64,000 nt of DNA from Nanobdellota archaeon. Its GTDB lineage: Archaea > Nanobdellota > Nanobdellia > Parvarchaeales > Parvarchaeaceae. Position numbers and translations under genes: made by a program. Positions 53,450 through 62,380 of this stretch are shown one piece after another. The notes beneath the pieces are model-generated. The model was not told the DNA's origin and ran no database searches. It was given only the letters and a program-made list of their open reading frames with translations. Numbering within the stretch: the first letter of the stretch is position 1; each line of letters opens with the position of its first letter. Where the stretch lies: contig JAJYZA010000001.1 of NCBI GenBank assembly GCA_021800365.1, positions 83,377 through 147,376 on the forward strand, in the 5' to 3' direction.

Positions 53450-55072
53450 ATGGAATCCTTTGAAAATGAAGCTACTTACAGAAAATTTCTAACAGAAAAC
53501 CGCGAAGATGAGTTTGACCGACTTTTCAATGACGCTGTTAAAACCACTGAGGCAAGCATTCTTGGCAAAGAGTTCCCGATTTACATAAACGGGGAACCTA
53601 GAACCTCCAAAGATAAATTAGTGGAACGTTCTCCTATAAACGGAATAATCATAGGCACTTTCCAAAAAGGCGACAGAACTCTAGCAAAGGAAGCAATAGA
53701 CGCTGCAGACAATGCTTTTGAATCATGGAGTTCTCTTGATTACAAAAAGCGTGTAAGCATATTTGAAAAAGCCGCGGATATTCTATCCAAGGAAAAGTTT
53801 TTAGTATCTGCAATAATGAGTATAGAAAACGGTAAAACTAGGTACGAATCAGTAGGGGAGGTCGATGAAGGGATCGATTTCCTGCGCTACTACTCTTATT
53901 TAATGCTAAAGAATCGAGGCTACGTAACTAAAAACAGTTTTAAAGCCGCGGATAAGCAGACTAAGAACCCTGGATTTCAGGGTGCTCCAGGAAGAACAGA
54001 AAAGGTAAAGATAGAGATGAAACCATATGGGGCATTCGGCGTGATAGCCCCGTTCAATTTTCCGATCTCGATATCTATCGGCATGAGTACCGGCGCCCTA
54101 ATAACAGGAAATACCGTCGTATTCAAACCGTCATCATCGTCTAATATGACTATGCTTACTGGTCTAAAAATATTCGAGATTTTAAGAGATGCCGGTCTTC
54201 CAGCAGGAGCATTCAATTACATTACCGGTCCGGGATCTGAAATAGGACAGGAGTTTGTTAACAATCCAAAGATAAAAGGCATAGCGTTTACCGGCTCAAG
54301 AGCCGTCGGAATGAGTATGATAAAAGCCAGTTATGAAGCGGGCAGCCAAAAAGTGTTTGTTGTTGAAATGGGCGGAAAAAATCCGGTGATAGTCTCGAAG
54401 CATGCCGATTTAGATATAGCTACCAAAGGCATTATAAGCTCTGCTTTCGGGTATTGTGGCCAAAAGTGCAGTGCAGCATCGCGATTGCTGATTGATGAAA
54501 CCATAAAGGATGCCTTGCTAGCAAAACTTACAGCCTATGCTAAAAAATTACGCATCGGCAATCCCCTGTTGAAGGAAGTGTATCTCGGTCCACTCATCAG
54601 CGCCGACGCCGTCAATAAATATGATTATGCGTTAGATGAGATAAAAAGAATGGGAAAAGTTTTATGCGGGGGGCATAGGGTTAAAAACGGACTTAGCGAC
54701 TTGTACGTTGAACCTACGATAGCACAAATCGAAAAAGGAAACAAGCTTTTGAAAGAGGAACTTTTCGTGCCGATCCTTTTGATTTCTACTTACAAACGCT
54801 TTGATGACGCCATTAAAATGGCTAACGATGTCGATTATGGACTGACTGCTGGCGTCTATAGCCAGGAACATAGTGAAATCAAAAGATTCTTTGAAAAAGT
54901 TGAATCCGGCGTTATGTACTCCAATAGAGAGATAGGCGCTACTACCGGTGCAATCGTCGGCGTGCACAGCTTCGTCGGCTGGAAAGGAAGCGGGCTAACG
55001 GGTAAAGGCACTGGCAGTAAATATTATCTAGAGCAATTCATGCACGAAAAAAGCGAATCGATGACCATTTAG
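53450..55072 (+). CDS. Aldehyde dehydrogenase (P5C/aminoadipate-semialdehyde dehydrogenase type)
   Basis: The 540-aa protein has the ALDH order: APFNFPISISIGM, FTGSRAVGMSM, the general-base Glu in VVEMGGKNPV (near 306), and the catalytic Cys in GYCGQKCSAASR (near 343). An extended N-terminus and size resemble 1-pyrroline-5-carboxylate dehydrogenases. Beside lysine 6-aminotransferase it probably oxidises 2-aminoadipate semialdehyde to 2-aminoadipate with NAD(P)+. The exact substrate needs assay. Confidence 0.9.
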   Translation: MESFENEATYRKFLTENREDEFDRLFNDAVKTTEASILGKEFPIYINGEPRTSKDKLVERSPINGIIIGTFQKGDRTLAKEAIDAADNAFESWSSLDYKKRVSIFEKAADILSKEKFLVSAIMSIENGKTRYESVGEVDEGIDFLRYYSYLMLKNRGYVTKNSFKAADKQTKNPGFQGAPGRTEKVKIEMKPYGAFGVIAPFNFPISISIGMSTGALITGNTVVFKPSSSSNMTMLTGLKIFEILRDAGLPAGAFNYITGPGSEIGQEFVNNPKIKGIAFTGSRAVGMSMIKASYEAGSQKVFVVEMGGKNPVIVSKHADLDIATKGIISSAFGYCGQKCSAASRLLIDETIKDALLAKLTAYAKKLRIGNPLLKEVYLGPLISADAVNKYDYALDEIKRMGKVLCGGHRVKNGLSDLYVEPTIAQIEKGNKLLKEELFVPILLISTYKRFDDAIKMANDVDYGLTAGVYSQEHSEIKRFFEKVESGVMYSNREIGATTGAIVGVHSFVGWKGSGLTGKGTGSKYYLEQFMHEKSESMTI

Positions 55073-55189
55073 AATCAGCGGGAAAATTTTAAAGTACTTT
55101 AAATTAATTTGCCACTTAGAACACTATTAAGATAATTTAAAATTATTAAATTATATAACCAAAGGAAACAAATGCCTTCAAAAATAAAA

Positions 55190-55207
55190 GGCTAAAAACA
55201 AAAAAAT
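55190..55207 (-). terminator. Poly-T terminator of the pilin gene
   Basis: Just past the pilin stop, the minus strand reads TTTTTTTGTTTTTAG, an oligo-T run typical of archaeal termination. Confidence 0.55.
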
Positions 55208-55212
55208 CGTGT

Positions 55213-55695
55213 TTATGTACCTGTTCCTGATACCGTACCCCTAGCAGTTCCTTGAGTACTCCCTAAGCCACCGTTAGTGTATGTATAGTTTATAACTATA
55301 CTTGCACTGTAATGACTATTTAGAGTACAATCTGCACCCTGAAACCAACCAACGCCGGCAGCGGCGGTCGCTACAACAGTATTTGCCGTAAATATACCCT
55401 TCGCTGTACCTGCAGCGGAAATACCTGTATTGGGCGTTAACACTGCTTGGGTTATCGTAGCAGTGGTTGCACCGCTCGGTAATCCACCCAGTACCACACT
55501 AAGGAAAAGACCGCTACTATTACAGGTCTGCCCACTTACCGTAAAAGGTGTGAAACCCGTCACCGTAGGTCCAGTACTGCTAGATGGCGAGAAAATGCCC
55601 ATTGAGTACAGAACGGCAGCTACAATCACGATGATCAATATGGCCCAGCCATATGTCATCATGTATTCCAATGCTGACTGTGCTTTTCTTTTCAT
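55213..55695 (-). CDS. DPANN-type pilin with class III signal peptide
   Basis: The 160-aa protein begins MKRKAQSALEYMMTYGWA followed by a hydrophobic helix (to about residue 30), the class III signal found in many DPANN pilin-like proteins and processed by an archaeal prepilin peptidase. The mature part is Thr/Ser/Gly/Ala-rich with two Cys. A strong TATA box 25 nt upstream and a poly-T end suggest an abundant single-gene mRNA. It probably forms an adhesive or host-contact pilus. Confidence 0.9.
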   Translation of the reverse strand: MKRKAQSALEYMMTYGWAILIIVIVAAVLYSMGIFSPSSSTGPTVTGFTPFTVSGQTCNSSGLFLSVVLGGLPSGATTATITQAVLTPNTGISAAGTAKGIFTANTVVATAAAGVGWFQGADCTLNSHYSASIVINYTYTNGGLGSTQGTARGTVSGTGT

Positions 55696-55715
55696 GAGGT
55701 TAAGTTGTTTTTTTA

Positions 55716-55725
55716 GTATTTAAAG
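55716..55725 (-). promoter_or_regulatory. Strong TATA box of the pilin gene
   Basis: CTTTAAATAC on the minus strand is centred 25 nt from the ATG at 55695, matching a strong leaderless archaeal promoter. Confidence 0.65.
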
Positions 55726-55805
55726 CTATTCTTTTATGCGCGTGCATAACTCATCGGAGTTGGGAATTTTCGGAACTAAAGGCGCACCTCAATGCTGCTT
55801 GCGAA

Positions 55806-56489
55806 TTATGTCTTGGAAAAAGGCAATGAGACTGCTACGGCCGAATTAGATAATTCGCTGGCGTAAAATTGGTAATTCCCTGTGGGCAAGCCCTCTATAA
55901 GAATGGCGCTATTGTAAGAAAAAGGCGATGTCTCGTAAGCTAACAGCCTTCGCGCCTGGTTAGGATATACTAAATAAAGACTCGTATTACCGCTGAAACC
56001 GCCGCCATGAACATTTAATGGGTAAGCACTGTTTGTGTAATTTCCATAGAGATATGCTAATTCCACTGCACTATTATTCTGGTATATCGCCAGATTTGAA
56101 AGACCAAACGATTCATTTGCTGTTGCTAACGTGTTTGCTCCGCACGACACGACATTTGTGTTTGATATTAGTGCTGCTGGTACCCCATTGGAGCTTAAAA
56201 GATAGATAACTATAACGCCATCAGATACACTTATGTTGTAATTCTGAAATGCGGTGTTGTTGAGCAAAGGTATGTAAGATACAACCTGTAAACCGCCGGA
56301 TGCAACGACGGTGTTTATTCCATTAGCTATCTGGACGCATATGTTACTCATTGATGAAGCACTAGAATGTGTATTGGAAAACGACACAAAAAAAACTATC
56401 AAAAAAGCGATTATAACAAGTATAAAGCTAACATCTATTACGAATTCAATAGAAAACTGGCTTCGCATAGGAAATAGTAATTTATACAT
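55806..56489 (-). CDS. Pilin-like exported protein
   Basis: The 227-aa protein has MRSQFSIEF followed by a hydrophobic helix (about residues 14-38), a variant of the class III pilin signal. The mature region is Asn/Ser/Val-rich with Cys residues and ends with a module containing EGLPTGNYQFYA. It is adjacent to the major pilin on the same strand and may be a minor pilin. The start at 56489 could instead be the internal Met of MRSQF (residue 8). Confidence 0.72.
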   Translation of the reverse strand: MYKLLFPMRSQFSIEFVIDVSFILVIIAFLIVFFVSFSNTHSSASSMSNICVQIANGINTVVASGGLQVVSYIPLLNNTAFQNYNISVSDGVIVIYLLSSNGVPAALISNTNVVSCGANTLATANESFGLSNLAIYQNNSAVELAYLYGNYTNSAYPLNVHGGGFSGNTSLYLVYPNQARRLLAYETSPFSYNSAILIEGLPTGNYQFYASELSNSAVAVSLPFSKT

Positions 56490-56527
56490 ATTAATATAGT
56501 ATCTATTCTATACTAAGTATAAACAGT

Positions 56528-57295
56528 ATGTCCCCATCCCCAAAAGATAAGAATTTGGATGCGCTTCTCGTTGATGCTCTAGTACCTAGGGGCGGCGGTC
56601 CATCGATAAAACATAAACTTATGCAACTTTCATTGTTTGCTTACTTAAATGATACAAAAAATCTAGAGGATGTTGAAATGGAATACGAATTAAGGTTCAT
56701 ATGTCAAAAGAAATGCAAAAAGACTAGCCGATACTCGAATAACAAGAAAAAAGAAAAATATTATGCCGGTTGGTCTGTGGATCTTGCACTAGTGTATCTA
56801 GAAAATAATAAAAGAGTATGCGAACTCGTCGAGGTCGAGTCTATAAATGCTGCCAAGTTTTGGGATAGGTTAAAAAATATTTACAGAAAAAGCAAGACGA
56901 TAAATAGAATAGCGGAGAATAAATTTTTAAATGATATCATAAAAGAAGCCGATGAAATAAGAGTCTCCATAGCGCTGGATTCGCGGGGACTGGAAGGAGA
57001 CGATCTTGCGTGCGTTATTGACGAGTTTAAGTCTGTTTATGGGCCTATAGCAAAGAAACTCGCATACTCTGGGACGATAAATGCACATAATCTTTACCTT
57101 CTGAGGGATGATCTTTATGCTTATCTGCCAAAAAGTCTAAACCCTTTGATGCTTGATGGATTGATTAAGGGACCGGGTATAAATGATGAACGGCGGAATA
57201 AAATGAAAAGCGCAATAATTGCTGCATACAACAACATAAAGAGCCTTTACCCCGATAAACTACGTCGACTTTACAATACCGTAAGCTTAGCTTAG
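56528..57295 (+). CDS. Hypothetical protein, possible PD-(D/E)XK-type nuclease
   Basis: The 255-aa soluble protein has GWSVDLALVYLENNKRVCEL followed by VEVES. The spacing of Asp, Glu and E-x-E resembles a restriction-endonuclease-like core but lacks the usual Lys. There is a Lys/Cys-rich patch (CQKKCKKTSRYSNNKKK) that may bind nucleic acid. Nothing else was recognised. It stands between the pilin genes and the Sec operon. Confidence 0.6.
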   Translation: MSPSPKDKNLDALLVDALVPRGGGPSIKHKLMQLSLFAYLNDTKNLEDVEMEYELRFICQKKCKKTSRYSNNKKKEKYYAGWSVDLALVYLENNKRVCELVEVESINAAKFWDRLKNIYRKSKTINRIAENKFLNDIIKEADEIRVSIALDSRGLEGDDLACVIDEFKSVYGPIAKKLAYSGTINAHNLYLLRDDLYAYLPKSLNPLMLDGLIKGPGINDERRNKMKSAIIAAYNNIKSLYPDKLRRLYNTVSLA

Positions 57296-57365
57296 ATATT
57301 TGGGGATTTACAATGTCGGCATAAAACTTTTAATAGTATTAAAACTTTCGCTTCTATAGATATCA

Positions 57366-58313
57366 ATGCAAAACGTGAGAAAATATTTGAATAGGTCGAT
57401 TGAGCGGTTAGTGGATTATTACCTTAAAAACTACCGAAAAATGATCTTCATCCCAATAGCCTTCATAATCTTCTTTGCTGCGTCTATAGGCTACCATTAT
57501 TATACACATGGTGAAGTCGTAAACGAGGATCTGTCGCTTGCGGGGGGAATATCGCTGACATTAAATACTAATCACAGCGTTTCGGCTTCACTTATAACCA
57601 GTAATCTTTCAACTGCACTTAACAGTCCCGTATCTGTGTCTGTGCTTCATGCACAGTTCTCCAACGCTATCACAGGATATGCGATAACTGCGGGTATAAA
57701 TGTAAATACAACCCAGTTTACGAATGCGGTATCAAAACTTTTCGCCATGCCAGTAACTTCCGCGAATTCTAACATAGATTATGTCAGTGCTACGATTGCG
57801 CAGGGGGCGCTTTATGACTCGCTGATTCTCTTAGGGGCCGCATTTATCTTGGTCGCAATCGTATCGCTATTTTATTTTAGGAATTTATCCCAAGCGTTCT
57901 CGAATGTAATAAGTATAATAAGTGATGTGATAAACGTTGTCGGGCTGTTAGACTTGCTGGGTATAAGCTTTTCTACGGCATCCATAGCAGGAATACTGAT
58001 GATAATGGGCTATTCCGCTGACAGAAACATAATACTAGCTACCAATATCCTTAAAAGAGAGGAAGCTAACATGAAATATCGCTTGCTGCACACGATAAAG
58101 ACCTCGCTAACCATGGATGCTGCGGCGTTTGTGACGTTTATTGTCCTATTTTTCGGGACAACCAATTCTCTTATACAGAATATCGCGATAATACTCGTAT
58201 TTGGTGTCCTGTTTGACGATTTTTCGGTGTGGATACTGAACGGATCCATTCAACTTGCCGGAATAGGGTACCACGAAGAGATTAGTAAGCCAACTCAGAA
58301 CAAAAACATATGA
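57366..58313 (+). CDS. secF: Protein translocase subunit SecF
   Basis: The 315-aa protein has one N-terminal TM helix, a periplasm-type domain (about 55-135, LAGGISLTLNT), and five TM helices with GYSADRNIILATNIL, the SecF pattern. SecDF uses ion flow to pull proteins out of the Sec channel. It starts a six-gene operon; secD overlaps its end by 4 nt (ATGA). Confidence 0.93.
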   Translation: MQNVRKYLNRSIERLVDYYLKNYRKMIFIPIAFIIFFAASIGYHYYTHGEVVNEDLSLAGGISLTLNTNHSVSASLITSNLSTALNSPVSVSVLHAQFSNAITGYAITAGINVNTTQFTNAVSKLFAMPVTSANSNIDYVSATIAQGALYDSLILLGAAFILVAIVSLFYFRNLSQAFSNVISIISDVINVVGLLDLLGISFSTASIAGILMIMGYSADRNIILATNILKREEANMKYRLLHTIKTSLTMDAAAFVTFIVLFFGTTNSLIQNIAIILVFGVLFDDFSVWILNGSIQLAGIGYHEEISKPTQNKNI

Positions 58314-59893
58314 GCGAAACTAAAAGTTTACTGAAGAATTGGAGAGTTTTAGTGATGATTGCGGCTATTGCAATAGCCGTTCTAGCTATCCAGCCAAATG
58401 TAACTGGAGTTAATGGCGCTAAAGTAATATACCTCGCTTCGAATTCTTATCTGGGTAATCTAAGCGCGCTTGGCTCTACGAGTCTCGGGATAAATTCGAT
58501 AATAACGTCCATTGATGGCGTGCAAATCACAAATACGCAACAATTTTATTCCGTACTAAATTCAACTGCACGTATCAACAGTACCGTGACTATTGGTTAT
58601 GAAAATGAACTTTTCCCTTATGTATACGATCATTCTACGGTTACTTTACTGATAACTAAAACCACCCCGTTGAATGCTACCCTTATACAAGTACAGGATG
58701 TGTCATTTACAAACCTAGACTATGGCTTGGATATAATCGGAGGAACACAAATACTGGTTGCGCCGAATACGACTAAAACAAATTCATCTACAATAAATAA
58801 TTTGCAAACCGTATTATCTACCCGCTTGAACACCTTCGGCCTTAGTGGTATTTCTGTAAGTGTGATACAGACACTTTCACAAAACTCATATATAATGATA
58901 AGCATGCCAAACGTAGGCGAAAGTCAGGCGCTTTCACTGATCCAAAACCAGGGATTATTCTATGCTAAAATCGGAAACAACACTGTATTTAATAGCACCA
59001 ATAAGAGTGAAGGCATATTAACTGTTTGTCTTACATCTAGCTGCCCATACGGCGGTGCAATACTGCCCGCTTCTCAAAACGGAGTTTACCAGTTCAGCTT
59101 TGGCATCGAACTTAGCAGACAGGCGGCACTCAATTTTGCCAGCGCAACGAAGAACTTATCTATAGGTGCAGGCGGTTATCTTAATGAGCCGATAGTCCTT
59201 TACTTGAATGGCAAGCAGATGTCTTCATTATCTATATCCTCTGATTTAAGAGGTCAGGCGCAGCAGGATATACAGATAACCGGTTCTGCCCAAACTTATC
59301 AACAGTCACTCAACCAAATGAAAACGCTTCAATCGGTTTTCGAGAGTGGAAGCCTGCCTACTCCGATAAAGATAATATCCATCCAGTCAGTTTCTCCTAC
59401 TGCAGGGTCGCAGTTCATAAATCAAATATACCTATTGTTACTGGTTGCTTTCTTGGCAGTAGCGGTTGTGATGTTTTTAAGATACAGAGATTACAGGATT
59501 TCTTCGATTATACTCATAACCAGCGTGGCAGAAATTATCATAGTAATAGGCGTTGCTGCGCTTATTAACTGGACCCTTGATATCCCAAGCATAGCCGGTA
59601 TAATAGCTAGTATAGGGATATCTGTAGATGACCAGATAATAATAACCGATGAGATAATCCGCGGTTCTTCGCAACTCGAGTATGCAACTATAAAGAGAAG
59701 AGTAAAGAGGGCATTCTTCATAATATTCGCTTCTTTCTTCTCATTTTCAGCGATAATGTTCCCATTGCTATTCTCTACAGCAAGCCTCTTCACTGGTTTT
59801 GCCCTTACAACCATACTGGCTTCGCTGATTGGATTACTTATAACAAGACCAGCATATGCACAAATCATAAGCACAATAAAGGGGACTGTATGA
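58310..59893 (+). CDS. secD: Protein translocase subunit SecD
   Basis: The 527-aa protein has the SecD features: N-terminal TM, a large exported domain with DYGLDIIGGTQILV and the P1-head-like region, and C-terminal TM helices with GIIASIGISVDDQIIITDEI. It pairs with SecF. It is coupled by ATGA to the following GalT-like gene. Confidence 0.94.
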   Translation: MSETKSLLKNWRVLVMIAAIAIAVLAIQPNVTGVNGAKVIYLASNSYLGNLSALGSTSLGINSIITSIDGVQITNTQQFYSVLNSTARINSTVTIGYENELFPYVYDHSTVTLLITKTTPLNATLIQVQDVSFTNLDYGLDIIGGTQILVAPNTTKTNSSTINNLQTVLSTRLNTFGLSGISVSVIQTLSQNSYIMISMPNVGESQALSLIQNQGLFYAKIGNNTVFNSTNKSEGILTVCLTSSCPYGGAILPASQNGVYQFSFGIELSRQAALNFASATKNLSIGAGGYLNEPIVLYLNGKQMSSLSISSDLRGQAQQDIQITGSAQTYQQSLNQMKTLQSVFESGSLPTPIKIISIQSVSPTAGSQFINQIYLLLLVAFLAVAVVMFLRYRDYRISSIILITSVAEIIIVIGVAALINWTLDIPSIAGIIASIGISVDDQIIITDEIIRGSSQLEYATIKRRVKRAFFIIFASFFSFSAIMFPLLFSTASLFTGFALTTILASLIGLLITRPAYAQIISTIKGTV

Positions 59894-60681
59894 ATGAATT
59901 CAGATTAGATCCAGAATCATTGTCATTCACTCTTGTAACTAAGGAAGATCCCGCGTGTAAAGCGTGCATAGAAAAGGAAAAAGCACGCGAATCTGTGCCT
60001 TTTAAACACGGTTTTGCAAGAATATACGAGATAAAAGACGACGTGCAAACGTCAAAATTCGAGCTTTCTGGAGAGATATTCAAATCTTCAAATGCACACG
60101 GCTATGAAGAAATAATCGTAGACGACGAAAACCATAAAGACGCATTCAAAACCTACATCCAAGATGATATAGAAAAATTGTTGATGATACTTGTAGAACA
60201 GACGATATACATAGAAAAATATGATCTCGGGCAAAACTTAGTAATAAAACGCGAAATGAACGCGCATGGGTATTTCGATCTGCTTGTGTTGCCTGTCCCT
60301 AAAAAAGAGAGTAAAACGTGCTTTGAGTGCGAATCAATCAAAAATACTGGCAACCGTGAAGTTTACAAGACTGAGCATTTTATTATATACGTACCATTTG
60401 CACCAAAATATAATTTTGAGTTGATAATTGCTCCAAAAAAGCACATCCCCTTTTCTGCCGCAGACCCAGTAATACTATTCGACATGGCAGGAATAATAAA
60501 ACGCGTTGTTAACTCATATAATAATATAAACAGTTGGGCCATAGTACAGGATGCTAACAACCATTTCAAAATAAAATTATTCGGAAAAGACGTTGATCCA
60601 TATGAAATTGCAGGCGTAAGAAAGATAACAACTAATCCCGATGTATTGGCAAAAACAATAAGAGATGATAAGAAGATATGA
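59890..60681 (+). CDS. Degenerate GalT/HIT-fold protein in the Sec operon
   Basis: The 263-aa protein keeps the GalT scaffold: CxxC zinc-type pairs (CKAC near 23-26, CFEC near 146-149), SNAHGYEEIIVDDENH and PFAPKYNFELIIAPKKH. The active-site HPH is missing; the equivalent segment reads NAHGYFDLLVLP. It probably lacks nucleotidyl transfer. It overlaps secD by 4 nt and the next gene by 4 nt. Its role may be binding or regulatory. A HIT-like hydrolase is the alternative. Confidence 0.8.
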   Translation: MNEFRLDPESLSFTLVTKEDPACKACIEKEKARESVPFKHGFARIYEIKDDVQTSKFELSGEIFKSSNAHGYEEIIVDDENHKDAFKTYIQDDIEKLLMILVEQTIYIEKYDLGQNLVIKREMNAHGYFDLLVLPVPKKESKTCFECESIKNTGNREVYKTEHFIIYVPFAPKYNFELIIAPKKHIPFSAADPVILFDMAGIIKRVVNSYNNINSWAIVQDANNHFKIKLFGKDVDPYEIAGVRKITTNPDVLAKTIRDDKKI

Positions 60682-61607
60682 GTTCTAGATACACGATATT
60701 ACTTTTAACTGTCCTAATTTTAGTTGCTATTTTCACGGCGATGCTCTATACCTACCAAGTTCCCGTGACAAATATCGGCTTGACACAAAACAACCAGACT
60801 ATGTACGCTTTGAATGCATTGAATGCCGCGAGACTAGAAAATTTTCTTAATGAGTACAATTTCAGCAATGAAACACTGCTGGCTCAATATTACCAAGTAT
60901 CTAATTCAAATGAAATGATTGTAGATTGCAGCTATGGTATTATTCCTGTAGCTGGAAACGTGCCACCCGTCCTAATAACACAAAATGAAACGGCTTATAC
61001 GGATTATAAAACATTCGTTTCTTATGTGGGGGCTTATACATTATGTAATATAGATGGGAAACCATCCGGCTGTTCTTCGATAAAGTCTGAGCTGTTCGAT
61101 TTTATTATGAAGTACGCAAATTATACTCTTGTATACGGAATCTATAATGAAACAAAAACATTAATGGATACATCATACTTAGCGCTTAATAAAAGCAATG
61201 CATCGACAGATTCCTTTTATGCACCGCTTTCTTATGATTTCAACGACTTAAACGCAGTCAATTACTCGCAAGCTGCATTAGCAAATGCCCTTATTGACCT
61301 AAAGCCGATACCACAGTATATTTTTGACCTACAAAATGGCAGCGTATTAACGAGCCAATTTTATATCGACGTGCCTTTTCAGTATCATACATTTGCGTAC
61401 CCGTTTAAATCTGCCTGCAGCAACGGCTTGCAAATATTTAATCTGATTGCAAGTGTTCAGAATTTTAAATCCCAAAATTATTCTTTTTTATATAGCGGGC
61501 TAAATGCCAATGTAAAAAACATTTGTATAAACGATAGTTCAAACTCGTGTGCAGAAAACAATACAAAGGGGCTTAATATCTCATTCTATGTACAAGGAAC
61601 GTCTTAA
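60678..61607 (+). CDS. Membrane-anchored extracytoplasmic protein of the Sec operon
   Basis: The 309-aa protein has one N-terminal TM anchor (residues 5-27) and an extracytoplasmic domain rich in Asn/Ser/Tyr with multiple N-glycosylation-like sites and Cys (CSYGI, CNIDGKPSGC, CSNG, CINDSSNSC). No family is recognised. ATGA coupling to the GalT-like gene and overlap with the thioredoxin-like gene imply joint function, perhaps in folding of exported proteins. Confidence 0.75.
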   Translation: MSSRYTILLLTVLILVAIFTAMLYTYQVPVTNIGLTQNNQTMYALNALNAARLENFLNEYNFSNETLLAQYYQVSNSNEMIVDCSYGIIPVAGNVPPVLITQNETAYTDYKTFVSYVGAYTLCNIDGKPSGCSSIKSELFDFIMKYANYTLVYGIYNETKTLMDTSYLALNKSNASTDSFYAPLSYDFNDLNAVNYSQAALANALIDLKPIPQYIFDLQNGSVLTSQFYIDVPFQYHTFAYPFKSACSNGLQIFNLIASVQNFKSQNYSFLYSGLNANVKNICINDSSNSCAENNTKGLNISFYVQGTS

Positions 61608-62118
61608 AAAATACGCGTATATTTATCTGATAATAATCGTGATACTTGCGGTATTTAGTTTCCTATTGTTTGAAGAAATAAGTTCTCTAAATGGCGTTTA
61701 TTCGTTTAAACAAACCTATGTAAATGTTTCCGGTCTTTGTTCGCAAAATAAATCAACTATGATATTCTTTTATGGCAATAACTGCCCAAGTTGTTCTCTT
61801 GAATACGCGGCTTTCAGAAATGCTACATCAGAATTTATAGGAGTGTGGAATGGTGATTCTTTCCTCAGCCCTTACTTTTGCGCTTATGACTTCAATATAA
61901 CGGCGTATAACCAGAACCAATCATCTATTTTTGCACCTGTCGGTGCAGCCAATATATTTGAATCTCTTTCGAGTGGGCGTATACCCTTTTTATTCCTCGG
62001 TGGTCTTTATACACAATATTATAAAATAGGTGGGTTTCAAGATTATACAACCGCATATCAACAAATAATGAATTATATCTGCCTATCAATAAAAAACGTT
62101 GCACCGGTGTGCAGGTGA
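61588..62118 (+). CDS. Membrane-anchored thioredoxin-like protein with CPSC motif
   Basis: From the ATG at 61588 the protein is 176 aa: a basic start (MYKERLKK), a TM anchor (about 10-28), and an extracytoplasmic thioredoxin-like domain with MIFFYGNNCPSCSLEY (Cys66/Cys69) and a later GRIPFLFLGG, the cis-Pro loop. The track start 13 codons earlier is less likely. It overlaps the previous gene by 20 nt. It probably makes or shuffles disulfides in exported Cys-rich proteins. Confidence 0.82.
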   Translation: MYKERLKKYAYIYLIIIVILAVFSFLLFEEISSLNGVYSFKQTYVNVSGLCSQNKSTMIFFYGNNCPSCSLEYAAFRNATSEFIGVWNGDSFLSPYFCAYDFNITAYNQNQSSIFAPVGAANIFESLSSGRIPFLFLGGLYTQYYKIGGFQDYTTAYQQIMNYICLSIKNVAPVCR

Positions 62119-62124
62119 TTGAAT

Positions 62125-62373
62125 ATGGTAAAGAAAATAAATGAAGAACTTTTTTCCGATATAATAAATTCGCTTACGGGAAATAGACTAACCGGATACC
62201 AGATATACAATCTTTTAAGGGAGAAGTATCCACATTTGTCAAAACGCCTTGTTTATCATTACTTATACATCGCCCTTAAAAGAGGCGAAGTAGCAGTTGA
62301 TAAGGTGATGGAGGAGGGTAAATTCAGCTGGGGGCATACTACAGAAAAGAAGTATTATACACGCGCGGTCTAA
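62125..62373 (+). CDS. Small winged-helix DNA-binding protein
   Basis: From ATG 62125 the product is 82 aa, with LTGYQIYNLLREKYPHLSKR and LVYHYLYIALKRGEVAVD, a helix-turn-helix then wing as in PadR-like or similar regulators. The track TTG start adds two residues. It ends the SecFD operon and may regulate it. The ligand is unknown. Confidence 0.7.
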   Translation: MVKKINEELFSDIINSLTGNRLTGYQIYNLLREKYPHLSKRLVYHYLYIALKRGEVAVDKVMEEGKFSWGHTTEKKYYTRAV

Positions 62374-62380
62374 AGCAAGT

